NCBI RefSeq assembly: GCF_022539665.2 | Contig: NC_081332.1 | Coordinates: forward strand, 2,513,884 to 2,577,883 | Reading direction: 5' to 3' | DNA length: 64,000 bases | Origin: Daphnia carinata | Lineage: Eukaryota > Arthropoda > Branchiopoda > Diplostraca > Daphniidae | In this document: one piece after another, positions 10,216 through 22,856 of the stretch | Layout: each line of letters starts with the position of its first letter | How positions within the stretch are numbered: the first letter of the stretch is position 1 | Notes under the pieces: model-generated | The model's input: only the letters and a program-made list of their open reading frames with translations | What the model was told of the DNA's origin: nothing | The model's database searches: none | Position numbers and translations under genes: made by a program

Positions 10216-11545
10216 CTTAATGGATACTAATATTATCAATTAAACACAATCCAGAAACAATCAGAAAGACATATAGCCGGCGAAAACCACGAGTATATTG
10301 TGTTTTATTTGTTTATGAACTAGCATAGCAGAATCGAAACATTCATCGATACCTATATCGTTTGCGATGAAATGCAGTTAACTACGAAGTTACAAACAGG
10401 TAACGATTAGATTGTTGGCGAAACTGTAGATTTTACAAACCTACAAACAGTTTTCCTAATTGTTTCATTTCATTTCCATTTTAATGTTCTTTTTATTATC
10501 TTTTGCCAGATAACTATATCACTCATAAAAGAGTCTCCTCACCATATCACGCAGATGTCGCTAGCAGACGAACTGAATTTGTTCTAATAGATGTGTTTCG
10601 CAAACAAACTTTACCGACGATTAACGCCCATAGAAGTTGTTTGACCAACAATTAATTTTACTGGTTAACTTTCCTTGATGATAATCAACTTACACAAAGT
10701 TTTTTGCGATAAGGTTTGTAACCTTTATTGAAACCTTCTTTATTTGGTTTGTTTTCTGCCGTAAGGAACAAACAACTGTAACGCAATTGGAACAAAAAGA
10801 GCCAAATTGTACTTGTGTTTGAATATTCAACTTTTCACCACAAGCTACGTCATCATGCGTCATCGCATCTATGTTAACAACTGTATTTCTGAATATTTCT
10901 GTTCCTGACAGCCTCGTCCATTAGCAGTAATTACAATAAGTTTGATCCAAATGGCATTAATCATAGCCGGAGGCCTAAATGATTGTAGCCAAATTCGCCA
11001 TAGAAAACCTACTAACTCGGTTTCAATAAGTGAAAAAACAATCAGAAGAACAAAAGAAAGTCTTTGTAGGTAAATCAAATCCTAAACTGTTATGAGTTTA
11101 GCATATGCATTTCATACATACATTATATCATACTATGCAGTTGACGTCAGGTGAGTAGCCGGCTGCTGAAAATCGGTAAATATTTTTTTTCTTTGTGTAA
11201 AATTTCCGCGATTTGAAGAAATTCCTAACGGCTGCTTAATCACCGGAAGTTAACCGATCGCGAAATTCGGTTCATTCAGCTAATTCTTTTAAGTTTATCT
11301 CAGTGATATAAACTTAGTCGTTTGATAAACGGACAGATGGATTTAACAAGTCTTTCAATTAAAACTTACGTGCGGAAAAATAAATCGATACAAACAGTTG
11401 GTAAGAGTAATGAAGTAATCCGTTTATCATAAACCATGTTAAATATACATACGGCGTTTACAAAAGAGCTGCGTGACCGGTTTGGTAGGAAGGCTTTCAA
11501 AATGGACTTTAAAATAGGAGCCTTAGGATGGAATATGAAAATGAT
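10216..11545. other. intergenic region
   Basis: AT-rich sequence between MRPS33 and the glycine-rich gene. It should hold the MRPS33 promoter next to 10215 and the 3' flank of the glycine-rich gene before 11546. I see no coding pattern; the open frame at 10869-11078 (minus) has no recognisable features. Confidence 0.5.
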
Positions 11546-12624
11546 CTAGTATCCTTCAGCGGATGGAGGTGGAGGGCCGTAAGAGGCGACTGGAACCGGC
11601 TGATGAGGTACGGCTACGGGGGCAGAAAGATAACCACTTCCAGCTGATTCGCCGTAACCACTAGCTCCATGACCTCCTCCTGCGGAACCTCCATATCCAC
11701 CAGCTTGCCCGCCATGTCCTCCTCCTGTTGAACCTCCATAGCCACCAACTTGTCCGCTGTGTCCTCCTCCTACAGAACCTCCGTGACTACCAATTTCTCC
11801 ACCTCCATAAAAAGGCATTGGGGCCTGGTGAGGTGGTGGGGCGACTGGAACAGGAGCATAACTTCTTCCTGATAGGCCTCTATGTCCACCTCCTGCCGGT
11901 CCTCTGTGGCCTCCATGTCCACTACCCATCGATCCTCCATAGCCAGCGGACTGACTACTCCCATGTTCACCTCCTAGAGCTCCTCCGTAGCCACCAACTT
12001 GTCCTACGTGACTACCTCCACCATAAGAAGACAACGGAGCTGCGTGATGAACTGGTGCAGCTACCGGGGCAGGAGCGTGAACGTGTACATGGACAGGTGC
12101 AGCTCCTGAAGAGCCCCCGTAACCGCTAGATTGAGGGCCTCTATGTCCACCTCCTGCTGATACTCCGTAAGAACCACCTCCCATCTGACCTCCATAACCA
12201 CCACCACCATGACCTACACTTGCCCCACCGTAAGAAGGTGCAGGCCTAGGCGCTGGTTGATGATGGGCCATTGGTTGAGGAGCCGATACAAAGATGGGCT
12301 GAGGGGCAGGCATATAAATTATTTGTGGGGAAGGTGCAGCACTGTATCCTCCACCTCCTACAACATGTTAATTTAGTAATCATAAGAATCAAAACAAAAC
12401 TAAAGGGTCTGATTAGGGACGATGACGTACCGTCTCCGTGCCCTCCGCCACCATAGCTCATACCTCCACCGTAACCTCCGCCTGTTTGAATTACAAGTAG
12501 ATTTTAAGTTTATGTGCCTTAGACGATAACTTCATAACATTTGAGCCAGCTAACCTCTTCCTTTTCCTTTCGTTGCTTCAGTGCCAAGGATTAGCACCAA
12601 TCCGAATAGCAGCAAACATTTCAT
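11546..12624 (-). CDS. secreted Gly/Tyr/His/Pro-rich repetitive protein (cuticle- or silk-like)
   Basis: Three exons in transcript order: 12624-12555, 12481-12431, 12357-11546 (TAG), giving 310 residues with matching phases. Exon 1 (70 bp) encodes little more than a signal peptide, MKCLLLFGLVLILGTEA. This short first exon is common in arthropod cuticle genes. The mature part is low complexity: blocks of GGGHGG, GGYGGS and SYGGG alternate with His/Pro/Val/Ala segments such as PAPVAAPVHHAAP and PVPVAPPPHQAP, and the C-terminus ends YGPPPPSAEGY. There is no chitin-binding R&R consensus and no Cys pattern in the mature chain. The composition fits an extracellular structural protein of cuticle, carapace or an adhesive secretion; Tyr and His could serve in cross-linking. 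Function is inferred from composition only. A TATA-type promoter lies upstream. Confidence 0.82.
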
Positions 12625-12755
12625 GATACTTACGTTAACCTAATACAGAATTAAACAATCGTTAAATATGGTTAAAGTTTAAACTACAATCAAGTGTGTT
12701 GTACTTTAGGCATGCTGAATCAGTTAACCAGCCAATACGACGAACAATTGCTAAC

Positions 12756-12789
12756 TGTGCCTTGAAATTTGCTAGACGCCACTTTTATA
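12756..12789 (-). promoter_or_regulatory. TATA-box core promoter of the glycine-rich gene
   Basis: On the minus strand TATAAAAG occupies 12789-12782, and a CACAGTT initiator-like site lies about 33 nt downstream, with A+1 near 12756. This spacing is canonical for a TATA/Inr promoter. It leaves a 5' UTR of about 130 nt before the ATG at 12624. TATA promoters are typical of regulated structural genes, which fits. Confidence 0.55.
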
Positions 12790-15700
12790 CGTCGTCCACA
12801 AGGTGTGATTCTAGTAATGTCGAAAACCGAAGTCACCATCAATGAAGATTGAAAAATGAAAGTGAGTTGTAGACGTATGAAGTTAACTTTTCCTCGTGTT
12901 CCCATTCTTTCAATTCTAACTAATTCAGTGTGACGGCGATGGTTCACAAAGCATCTCCCTGCTGATTCAAGGCCTCTTCTCTTTGCGCCCAACCGTCTGT
13001 CCTCTTCGGGGGAGAAAAAAAAACCCTGTTCCCCAGTTTTCTTTGACCAGAGGGCTCGTAGTGACATTCTATTAAAAGACGAATGATCATCTTAAAAATA
13101 ACAGGCAAAAAGTAATAAATATAATGGACAAAGTTTTAGCGGCACTGCATGAAGCCTGAAAAAAAGGAGAGTTACACGACTACCATATTATTATTTGTAC
13201 GTAGACTGTGCCGGACTACATGGGCTGCAGGTCATGCAGCGAAAGTTTTTTTGTAAAAGAACATTTTGCTTATAGCTTTCTTTTGGGAAAATTCCCCTGT
13301 ATTTCATTGAAAGATTACGAAAAAGTTTATCCAGAACAACGTCCTTTCTTCTTTTTTAGATTGTAAAATGAAATTCAGCTTGTATCAATATACCTGCGCA
13401 TTTTTTTTCTTTCATAGTTTTACCAGCAATCAGCTAGTGCAGTCTTGCATTCGCCCGACAAAAAGGGCTTTTCCTGCAATATGAAATTTATTTACTGCAA
13501 ATAACGGTTCAGTACGGATTGCAAATTCGATCGCATCGATTTCAAGCTTCAACTTTGTTTGTTGCAGTTAATTTGGTTTCTCAAATTACCAACTGAAACA
13601 ATTGGCATCAGCGAACGCTTTCTTCAACTAGGGATTTCAATCGTCAATACTTTTTGCAAGATCCTGATTTTCAAGAAATTCATCTTCTATAGATTCCACC
13701 TCGTAGGGTTCATCAGAGTCGCCGTTATCATCGGAACAACAGATATTGGTTACTTTCTTCCAGCGATTTTATTTGAGGGAAGACTAACCCTTCGATAGCT
13801 TGAACGGCGCCGTATAACCTGGATGACAATGCATATATTCTTCCAATTCATCAGTTGCTCCTTAGATTTCTCTATATACAAAAAAAAAAATTACGGGAAC
13901 GAAAATAGATCTCAATGCAACCACTTATTACCTCGCATTGTTAGTTATTATGATTTCCCACAAGAGATGCCGTTTTCCACTGGACAAGACAAAGAGAAGA
14001 CGTTAGAATTTCAATTAGGCTTTTTCTTGAATCGACTGACCCAATCTGTTTGATCATCAAATAAACTTAGAATAAACATAGGTATTACTTTTTAAAGGTA
14101 CATTATTAGACTCTGTTACCGGTGGTCTAAATTTAGAAGTATGATAAGCGACAGCGTTCCCAACAGAGGGCTAGATTTTTTTCCCAACAATAAATTTCGA
14201 GACAACTTCTTTTTTCAACCCTTCTGTAGAGTCAGTATCGCCTTGGTCTTTTATTACTTTGCTACAGAAACTGATACAGTCATCCTCACATCAAAGCCGT
14301 ATGCGTTGATGTTCAAGTAGGGCCTAAAGTCTAAATAGACATAAGTAGAAAATTTGACTCATTCTGAAAATTTTTTGTTTATGAAAATTCTTCCACCAAT
14401 TTTATAGAAATGGGTAGCTGTTATCAAGCACTATCCGTTCCTATATATTTTTTTTCATTTCGAACTTATAGTTTTTCTAATAATTAGTATATCAATTCTC
14501 TGTATTACAGGGATAAGGGGGCCATTGGGGCCCGACAAACTGCACCGAAATACTCAGAAAATGACCCATCAGTAATTTTCCGGGTAGATACTTTTAAAGC
14601 AGTTTGTTTCAGCTTAAAATACCCATTGCAACCTAAATACCTTGTACAAAATTAAAATATTACGATTAATTAACCAAAACTTTTTTTAATCAATGAATTA
14701 CAAGTGGGGTAACAAAGCAGTGTAATGAGGTTTTTGAACCGGTTTGCTTTTTTCCTGGCACTAGCCTGGACCCAGGTGATTACCCAAACACCAACGGGCA
14801 GATAAAACCCGTTAGAACTGTACCGAAAATTTGGGTCTCTCGTTTGGGCATTGTTTTTTATTTTTTATTGATAAACAAATTATTATATCACTCGTAAGAT
14901 AAGAAAGTCAAGATATAATTTTGCAATGAAGTATAATTATTTATGGTTAAATTTAAAATATGGAAGCGTATGTTAAAATACCGGGAAATACTGGTGCAAT
15001 GGTAGTGATGATTTACGCAATTTCTACAAAAATGCATAATTGGTTAGTTAAGTATTACAATATAAAATGAAAAAGTTCTAATAAAAATAAAATGAATTGT
15101 ATTTAATAAACGTAAATGAAACAAACAATAAGGTATGATTACGTGAACAACAGATGGCGTTTCTCGTCTGCAATGCCATATAGGAAAACCGTTGCCACAG
15201 CTTAGGAATACGTTTTCGTTATGGAATTACGGCCATGTTCATAACGGTCAACTATGGAACAAGAATTGTCTACAAAATAGTGGGTCAAACGGTATTCCAC
15301 AGTTTTGTCAGTAGTCATGCGGTATTACTTAAAGCATACGAACATTACAACCATACATTTTTGTGACATTACATTTTGTGTCATCTATGACCTTTCTGCC
15401 ATTCGGGCATAACTGTGTCAGCGCTTTAGATTTCTATCATAGCAGGCTGCGAGATATAAATACATCAACCAGGCATACGGGTCTTCAACCGTCATTGGTG
15501 GTACTACAAGAACGTGGTGCAAACTGAATATTAGAAATTGCCTGGAAAAGAAAATAGTCAAAGAAAATGTGGAGTAAAACATTGACCATCGCCCACATGC
15601 GGGTCCTCTTTCGATCAGTTGCGAAACCCAACAGCGTACACAATTGTCAGTTCTTAGTGACATTCTTTTACAGTAGACCACACCTTGAAGGAGCAAAGAA

Positions 15701-17285
15701 TACTTATTACAATCGACAACTGAAGTGGAAAAACCGGAAATTTTTTTTTGATAAACCAAGGAGTTTTTGACAAAGGACATTGAGACAATGACATCATCTC
15801 GCGAGTGAAAGTCAACTACTTGAGGCGATCAGCATTTGAGAGTTTAGGCGAACACTGATAGGCTGATAAGTATGAAGTACGTGATATGTTTTTGTATAAC
15901 CGTAGCAAATTTTCAGTTTAAACTGTTGAAAATAATACCTCATGAGCTAAACAGGCATGGAACTTTCAAAATGAAAAAAAAGAACAGAGTAAAACTCGAT
16001 TCCTGAGTATGCTTCTTAAAAGCATTCGGCGATTGGGTTGAGGAAGTTAATTGCCCTTCTCTAACTATTTTTAAAGGATGTTGTGATGTAAACTCGGATA
16101 GTAAATGACGAATGAATGCACATTTTCATTAGGAAAGCATTAGGGGAACAGAGTTAGCCGCTCTGTCCCAACAAGGTAGTCGAACGGTGGATCAACAACC
16201 TCAAAAAACCCCTCAGTGAGGGGGAACTGTTTCCGTGATGCTAGGTCGCATACGCATGGCCTAGACAGGTAAAAAAACGTATCTTTTTTCTTAAAAATTT
16301 TATTTTGCTCTTTTGTGTCCCTCGTTTTTGTGAGTTTCGTTAGAAAAACGGCTTTTAGAGGTTCGGGTAAACGTGAGGCCTGTGGGTGGGAAGTTTCATT
16401 TATCCCTCAACACCATCCTCCTCGATCTTCTGGCAAAGCAACATTTTCGAACCAATGAATCAAAAAAAGATATTAAAATTAGAATTTATTTTTTGCTGTT
16501 TGCTCTTGTAACTTGTCTTCTAAGACATAACGTTCTTTAGTAGTGTTTTAAATAATTGCCGAGAACTTGGCTGTCGAAAAGTGGGAAGGCGCCCCATGTT
16601 ATGAGCAAATTTGCATACGAGTGAAGCTAGTAAAACGCCCTCTGGCTAAAAACTGGAAAAGAAAACACCAGAAACAAAAACAAAAACCAACGCGTAGATT
16701 TGGCAGGAAAAATGCATGTTTTTCGTGAACAGATCAATTCAAGGCCAATCGAAACTTGTCACACAAGCTAACGGTGCATTCGCTGGTCTACGACGAAGCA
16801 CATTCGACACAATAGCTACAAGTCAAACTCTGGCCGAATGTAATACACTCACGTATTCAGAAAAAAAAAGCTTTTCAAGTGTTTGAATCGATGACTCCTT
16901 ACGTGATGTAAATTTGATAGAAAATTGCTCAACAAACTTAATTGCTACGAAAAGAATGGAGTAATCTTATCCAGGGGAACAACAAAGAAGTCGACGACGA
17001 GGAAAAATTTAATACTTGTGGGGCCACATTATTATACGTTGCCGAAAGGTAGATTTGCAAACTCTTTGGATATGAAAAAAGAAAAAAAAAAGCAAGGAAA
17101 GAAAAATAACTGGTACCAGGAGGTTGCACGACCGACACCCTTGGCAGTGGCAGTAAGATTCCCCTTAACTTGTTTCTCAACGCAATCAAGATAAAAAGGG
17201 CAACGAAAAAAAGAAGAGGAACGACGCAAAATCGACCAATAGCTTCAGTCTAAGATCGCCTGCCGTCAGCAAACACACGCTTAAA
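12790..17285. other. long intergenic region without a recognised gene
   Basis: About 4.5 kb, mostly AT-rich. Short frames at 12720-13067 (minus), 13559-13798, 13823-14053, 15418-15780 and 16925-17229 have no family features and often overlap frames on the other strand. A 43-codon acidic stretch ending at 13637 (minus) looks slightly protein-like but is isolated. Just before the LPMO gene there is an A-rich stretch with ATAAAAAGG at 17191 and an initiator-like TCAGTC at 17245. Their 54-bp spacing is too wide for a classic TATA/Inr pair. Confidence 0.45.
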
Positions 17286-18899
17286 ATGTGGCTCTTCTTC
17301 ACTATAGCTACCTCTCTTCTGCAGGTAGACAAAATTTCGGTTTTCATTTTTCTTTTACAATTAAAATCATGGCTAACGCTAGTGCTAAACATTTCATCAT
17401 CACAAACAACAGGTTTATCTTGTCGATGGTCATGGACGGTTAATGGATCCACCGGCGAGGAATGCCATGTGGAGATTTGGCTTCCCCAACCCTGTTGATT
17501 ACCAGGACAACGAACTTTACTGTGGAGGATTTTCAGGTAGGTGACAGTTATGCGACGTATTCACGCAAACAAATCACAGTATACCAATTTTGTTCGTGAT
17601 TTTGTAGTTCAGTGGTCCTTGAACGGTGGCAAGTGTGGTGTTTGTGGCGATCGATGGGACGATCCAGTACCTCGTCTCCACGAAAGTGGTAATATACAGT
17701 AAAATATGTGATTAATCAATTTTTTGTTTAGATTATTATTTAATTAATTCGCTAAAGGTGGATTTTATGATACTGGCTTGCTTGGCAGGCGCTACACTCC
17801 CGGGCAGGTAATTGATATTGAAGTTGAGCTAACGGCAAATCACAAAGGATACTTTGAAATGCGATTGTGCCCACTATCAGGCGACCCTACGCTCGCAGAA
17901 CGCCAAGAATGTTTCAACAAGTAAATGTTTTTCATGCTCATTTTAGTACTGCACACACATGACATAAAATTTACTTGTTTTACAATCGGTAAGGTATCCA
18001 CTGTATCTGGAAGGCCAATCCAGTTACCGTTTTGAAATTCCTGAAGATACAAAACGACAAGAAACTTTCAACTACCGTGTGAAACTACCTGGTAATCAAA
18101 TTAATTCATTGATTAGTTTACCTTACGCCTAATTTCTGTTCACAATTCATTCAGATGGTGTTACGTGCAGTCGCTGTGTCATCCAGTGGATTTATTATAC
18201 AGGTGTGTTTCATTTTATTGACTTTTAAATCCTAGTATACACATCAGTTGCTTATCGTTGGTGTTCTACAGGAAATACGTGGGACGTATGCGTAAATGGA
18301 ACCGGGGCAGTCGGCTGCGGAAACCAGGAGACGTTCAGAAATTGCGCAGATGTGGCCATCATAACCAACACGGGAGGTTTTGGACCCGCCGGCGTTGTTC
18401 CAGCGGCACCGACAAGCCTTCACGATAATCCATACGCCATCAAACTGCTTAACGTTACTCAAAAGGGGGTCCAGGAACAAACGCTAGTCGTTCGGTTCGT
18501 GATCACGTGCAACGCATATATTGGCTGGGGTTTCCATTTCTCAATTTAATGCAAATGAAAACATTTGATTTTTAGATCTCAAGTATGCATTGCAAACGAC
18601 AGCTTTAGGGACAAGAATCGTTTTGATTCATGGTGCATGGCCAACTGCCTCAAATATCCGCCTACATGTCCAGACAACGTCTGCACATGCTTGTAAGTTA
18701 AATTAGTATTGATTAAATACGTGACTTTTTTTTAAACTTGTTTTTCATACGTCATGCTCTGCTTTTCGATGTCTATAGGACTGAATGTGTGCCCACGGGA
18801 AACTTTGCGAAAGAACCTGGGGCGGACGTCTACTGCCATATCAACTGCTTGCGGTACCCTCCCAGTGAACGTTGCCCGGAATGGTGTAAATGCACATAG
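17286..18899 (+). CDS. AA15 lytic polysaccharide monooxygenase with C-terminal Cys-rich repeats
   Basis: Nine exons: 17286-17324, 17413-17536, 17608-17688, 17758-17920, 17994-18091, 18155-18202, 18272-18494, 18576-18692, 18779-18899 (TAG), giving 337 residues, all GT-AG and in phase. A signal peptide (about residues 1-19) ends directly before His20, which would be the mature N-terminus (HGRLMDPPARNAMWRFG). That is the first ligand of the copper histidine brace. The second is His110 in TANHKGYF, residue 91 of the mature chain, the position I recall for the founding AA15 enzyme. Other marks are YCGG, CGVCGD, the CSRCVIQWIYYTGN block and QETFRNCAD. The axial aromatic appears to be Phe206 rather than Tyr. 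Residues about 263-337 form two Cys repeats, each ending YPP, then C, then W or V, then C-x-C, beyond the catalytic domain. AA15 enzymes oxidatively cleave chitin or cellulose and are secreted. The substrate here (gut cellulose or cuticular chitin) cannot be told from sequence. Confidence 0.92.
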
Positions 18900-19137
18900 G
18901 CATGGAAACTAGCTGATTAGGCAAGCACTTAATGAAAAACTCTGCCTTGCTAAGAAACACTGTTTAGAAGACAGAAGCACGAAGAACAAAAATGAAACAT
19001 TCCATGTTTTGGGGCATTATTAATTGCAACTCTTAAAAGAAAAACCAACTGCAGTTCATTTGTTTGGTGGTAGACCATATACTTAATTATGCAAAAGGCT
19101 GAGGAAACAAATATACAATTTGATTGAAACAGTTGAT

Positions 19138-19521
19138 TCATTTCTTTCCTTTTTTTCCTTTTTCTGCTTTGGCTTCTTGAGCTGCTTTTCGCCCAATGAC
19201 GGCTAATGGCTTACCATCCTGAGATACTTGAGACACAAGTCTATCTTCAAGAGTTTGATTGATTGTTTTTGAAATATTTTTCCTCATTTGTTTCGCCTCC
19301 ATAATTTGGACCTTTCTTGGTCCAATCGGATTGTCTATAACCAAAACGGTTTGGGTATAATGACATGTATGTTCTGGAAAAGGTGGTGAAGAGGAAAAAT
19401 TAAAAGTAAACTACTTACTTTGCACTTTTCTTTTTGGTGGAACCTTATCCAACTTCTTTACTTTTTTGCCTTTCACGTTGGTAGGCATGGCGGTTTTCAC
19501 TTTGATTTTTCCTTGTGGCAT
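19138..19521 (-). CDS. UPF0390 family basic protein (C19orf53/LYDG10-like)
   Basis: Two exons in transcript order: 19521-19419 and 19334-19138 (TGA), giving 99 residues with a CAAA|GTAAGT donor and matching phase. The protein starts MPQGKIKVKTAMPTNVKGKK and ends KAEKGKKGKK, so it is strongly basic. It shares the family pattern of an N-terminal QGK-x-K-x-K segment, a PRK motif (IGPRKVQIMEAKQMRKNI) and a helix rich in Lys and Glu. Human C19orf53 is a small nuclear or nucleolar protein of unclear function. The match is by pattern, not by long identity, so the family name is likely rather than certain. It is convergent with the LPMO gene (238 bp) and head-to-head with UPB1 (442 bp). Confidence 0.72.
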
Positions 19522-19963
19522 TTTGCTAAAATTTTGTGTCAAGTTAGGTTGGAGAAACGTGTTTCCAGTATCAACCTACCAGGTTTCTACTGCGGAGTAA
19601 ACACTAAACAGTAATTGAATGTTGGCATTCAAAGAGACATCTAGGAGCGAGCGCTAACACTGTTTTTTCCAAACGCTGTTTTTGTTTTGAAATTATTATT
19701 TCGGCCTTGAGGTAAGAGCCAGATCCGGCCACATCTTAGAAACAAGGTTTCCATTTTGTGAATCTTGGTCTTTTCTCTTTTTCTTTTAGTCAAGGTAAAA
19801 ATATTATAGAATATTTTGTTGCATAACACTGTGCTGTGTGGAATTTTTCTACCTTACATTGTTCATCACTTTTAGTTTTGCTTTTATTGTCCACTAAGTT
19901 ATATTGCATGAATAATATTATCGTGCCTTGCCTTTTTCCCATACAGGCACTGTCATACGAATC
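19522..19963. promoter_or_regulatory. head-to-head intergenic region, UPF0390 / UPB1
   Basis: 442 bp separate the two divergent start codons, so both promoters must lie here or in untranslated exons. I see no TATA box at a useful distance. A TTTAG / GTAAAAATA pair around 19790-19800 could bound a 5' UTR intron of UPB1, which is a guess. Confidence 0.35.
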
Positions 19964-21626
19964 ATGTCTCAACAGTTCGTTAGTGTGGAAGAATCGCTGA
20001 AGAAACATCTGCCTGAAGAGGATAGGAAAGAAGTTTTTAGAATATTATATGGCAGGGAACTTCCGTGAGCATCTGTAATATAGTATTTTAGAATACCTAC
20101 ATATAATGAATGTACTTCTTGTTTTTTCAAAAGAGAGCTGGATTTGACAATAGGGACTGCCAATCCTTTGAATTTAGAGCTAAAAGGTTATACTTTCAGT
20201 GCTGAGCTAGAAGGACTGAGGCCACCACGGCGTGTACGCGTAGGTTTGATTCAAAACGCAATCGTACTACCGACAACGGATCCGGTAGCTGCCCAGCGAG
20301 ACGCGTTGCTCTCAAAAATTGGACAGATAATCGCAGTCGCACACTTGAATGGTGTCAACATTATCTGCATGCAAGAAGCTTGGAGTAAGTTGTCCCTTAA
20401 AATATAAATCTAGACGTTTTGTTTTTCTTACGCTGTTCTACTCCGGAACAGACATGCCCTTCGCCTTCTGCACTCGAGAGAAACATCCATGGTGTGAGTT
20501 TGCTGAGTCAGCTGAGAATGGTCCCACAACTGTTTTTCTACAAGAAGTAAGTCATTTTATATATTTGGTGTTATGCCTTGGTCTCATCTAACAGTTATCA
20601 ATAGTTAGCGAAACGGTACAATATGGTTATCGTTTCGTCTATTCTGGAACGAGACGAAGATCATGGCGATACAATTTGGAACACCTGTGTTGTTATATCA
20701 AACAGTGGCAAAGTTATGGGCAAAAGCCGTAAAAATCACATCCCGCGCGTTGGTGATTTTAATGAATCTACCTACTACATGGAAGGCAATCTAGGACATC
20801 CAGTCTTTGAAGTAAGCCAAAATATTAGATCGTTTTAATATATTGAGTATCACGCAATCTTCTTGTTGATCAGACTCAATTCGGCAGAATTGCCATTAAC
20901 ATATGCTATGGAAGACACCATCCGCAGAATTGGATGATGTACGGTATTAACGGAGCAGAAATTGTTTTCAATCCATCAGCCACCGTTGGAGGTTTGAGGT
21001 TGTGCCTTTTTTCGTCCTCATATAGCGCCTAGATTTTAGTTTATTTCATTTTAATAGTGAACCTATGTGGTCTATTGAAGCCCGCAATGCTGCAATCGCC
21101 AACAGGTTTCGGAATTCCATATTCATAGTCTACTCACATTACCTACATTTTTTATTTTTGTAGCTATTTCACGTGTGCCATAAATCGTGTTGGTACTGAA
21201 GTGTTTCCTAATGAATTCTCGTCAGCAGACGGTCGGCCAGCCCATCGCGATTTTGGACACTTCTATGGCTCAAGCTATGTTGCTGCTCCGGATGGCTCAC
21301 GCACACCCGTTAGAACAAGCATTTCATTTGGTATTTACTAATGCTCTTTTGAATTACATTTTATCACGGTTGCAGGGCTTGTCCCGTGTAAACGACGGTC
21401 TCCTTGTAGCGGAACTTGATCTTAATTTATGTAGACAAGTAAAGGACAAATGGGGATTCAGGGTAAGAGAAAACTATAGTATAGCATGTCACCAAGCAGC
21501 AAAACTTAAAAAATTTATTCACAGATGACGCAACGACTAGATCTTTACAGTCGATCGCTGGAGCGCGCAATTCAGCCTGACTTCAAACCACAAATTGTGC
21601 GAGAAACCGTGACTCACCAAAACTAA
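19964..21626 (+). CDS. UPB1: beta-ureidopropionase
   Basis: Nine exons: 19964-20064, 20134-20384, 20452-20546, 20605-20811, 20874-20998, 21058-21105, 21164-21308, 21376-21462, 21525-21626 (TAA), giving 386 residues (human 384), all phases continuous. It belongs to the nitrilase superfamily with the catalytic triad in place: Glu115 (CMQEAW), Lys192 ([15 protein letters not shown]) and Cys229 ([12 protein letters not shown]). Each is offset by four from human E119, K196 and C233. Other conserved blocks are [54 protein letters not shown] and [12 protein letters not shown]. It performs the last step of pyrimidine catabolism in the cytosol: N-carbamoyl-beta-alanine to beta-alanine, CO2 and ammonia. 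Exon 2 could also start two bases later; 20134 keeps the frame. The 3' end is 76 bp from the convergent GUCD1 gene. Confidence 0.96.
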
Positions 21627-21702
21627 TGCGAGTGAGGTATTAACGTGCAATGATGTCGAGCTTAGGATATGCCGGGACCAAAACATCGTATTCATCACAA
21701 TT

Positions 21703-22856
21703 TTAGCGATGTATTAAGATAATGTCTTCATCAGTGCCGTGAGCTTGTCTTGCTTTCTCGAAGGAAGAAAATGTTAGGCAACAGAGCTCTGTAGTAATAA
21801 AAAATAGAATCAAATGATATTATGCTTTTAATTAGGATGGAGATCTTATGCTGTTATCCAAGTACTATACCACTTTTAACAGCTGGATCTCTGTAATACA
21901 AGAGCTTTTTATTAGTATCAAATCCACAAATGACTATGTAGTGCCCTATAATGTAGCAAGAGAAAAAATATTGGAGAAATATATGGAATTAAAAGATTTG
22001 CCTTGCATACCACTAAAAGGAAGTTGGGGTTTCAAAAGTGTCCTCATAAAATTTCCAAACTCTTTGACCAAAGATTTGCAAGAAACACATTCTAGTTGGT
22101 TAACATCTATAAGTGCTATAGCAACTCCGTTCTGCCTGATATGATGTATCAAGTCATTGATTTTCAGGGAACCAGTCTCAATTGAAATGCCTTTAGATGC
22201 TGCAGCTGCAAATCTTTGGTTAACTCTTGCTTCATCCTTGATAAAAATAGAACACAGAGCTCTTATAATCAGGTAATTTTTTCCACTCCCAGTAATGGCT
22301 ACACCTTTAGGATATAGCTATCATAGAACTTTTCCTGTGAAAAATTGGGATTCACACCCAAAGTTTTTGTGTAATACTTGATTTTTACTGAAAAATGATT
22401 TAATATGTAGCAAAGATCAATCGTCCATGTACTAGAGGAGAAATTTAAATAGTATAGGCTACAGCACTGATGAGTTTAAAATTAATTGACACAATCTAAG
22501 ACAATTATTTCATACAAACCTCCTATTTTGGTATTCTTCTGGGCAAATTGTACTTAAATTTTGAAGCAAGTGCAGTGCTAAATTTTTTGACAAAACCATT
22601 TGAATGCATGCAAGCCCACAGTCCCAGTTTCTTGCCTGCTCAATATGAGGAAGTTCAATAATAAAAGCATCTGAAAATTCAAAATAGCAAAGAATATTGT
22701 AGTTGTCATGGACACAAGACAATTTTTTTAGAAGGTGTAACCTTTAAAAACCTAATCCTTTCAAGCTCAACATTTTAAAAGAAACTATCCATTACCTGAC
22801 TGTGTTTCTTGACTACAAATCATAAAGTCTTCCGAATGTTCCGATTTTTCGGTCAT
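21703..22856 (-). CDS. GUCD1: GUCD1 homologue (guanylyl cyclase domain-containing protein 1 family)
   Basis: Six exons in transcript order: 22856-22796, 22670-22520, 22431-22305, 22236-22011, 21945-21871, 21788-21703 (TAA), giving 241 residues (human about 239), all in phase. Landmarks are the N-terminal ELPHIEQARNWDCGLACIQM, TWTIDLCYILNHF with KYYTKTLGVN, DEARVNQRF, the GHYIVICGFD / YYRDPA block and the terminal GTDEDIILIHR. The family name comes from resemblance to a plant guanylyl cyclase, but the fold is that of papain-like C39 peptidases. Cys38, His190 and Asp208 are the natural candidates for a catalytic triad (inference). The cellular role is poorly known. It is head-to-head with the TMEM248 gene and tail-to-tail with UPB1. 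Confidence 0.93.

Noticed and set aside
11728-12129. 133-residue plus-strand ORF opposite the glycine-rich gene
   Set aside because: Shadow of a GC-biased repetitive coding exon on the other strand.
12720-13067. 115-residue minus-strand ORF upstream of the glycine-rich gene
   Set aside because: It overlaps the TATA box and 5' UTR of that gene and has no protein-like pattern.
13637-13768. Short acidic minus-strand frame (SDDNGDSDEPYEVESIEDEF) reminiscent of a transposase N-terminus
   Set aside because: Only about 43 codons, isolated, and no catalytic domain or terminal repeats nearby.
17186-17285. Classic TATA/Inr promoter for the LPMO gene
   Set aside because: ATAAAAAGG and TCAGTC are 54 bp apart, well beyond the usual 25-35 bp.
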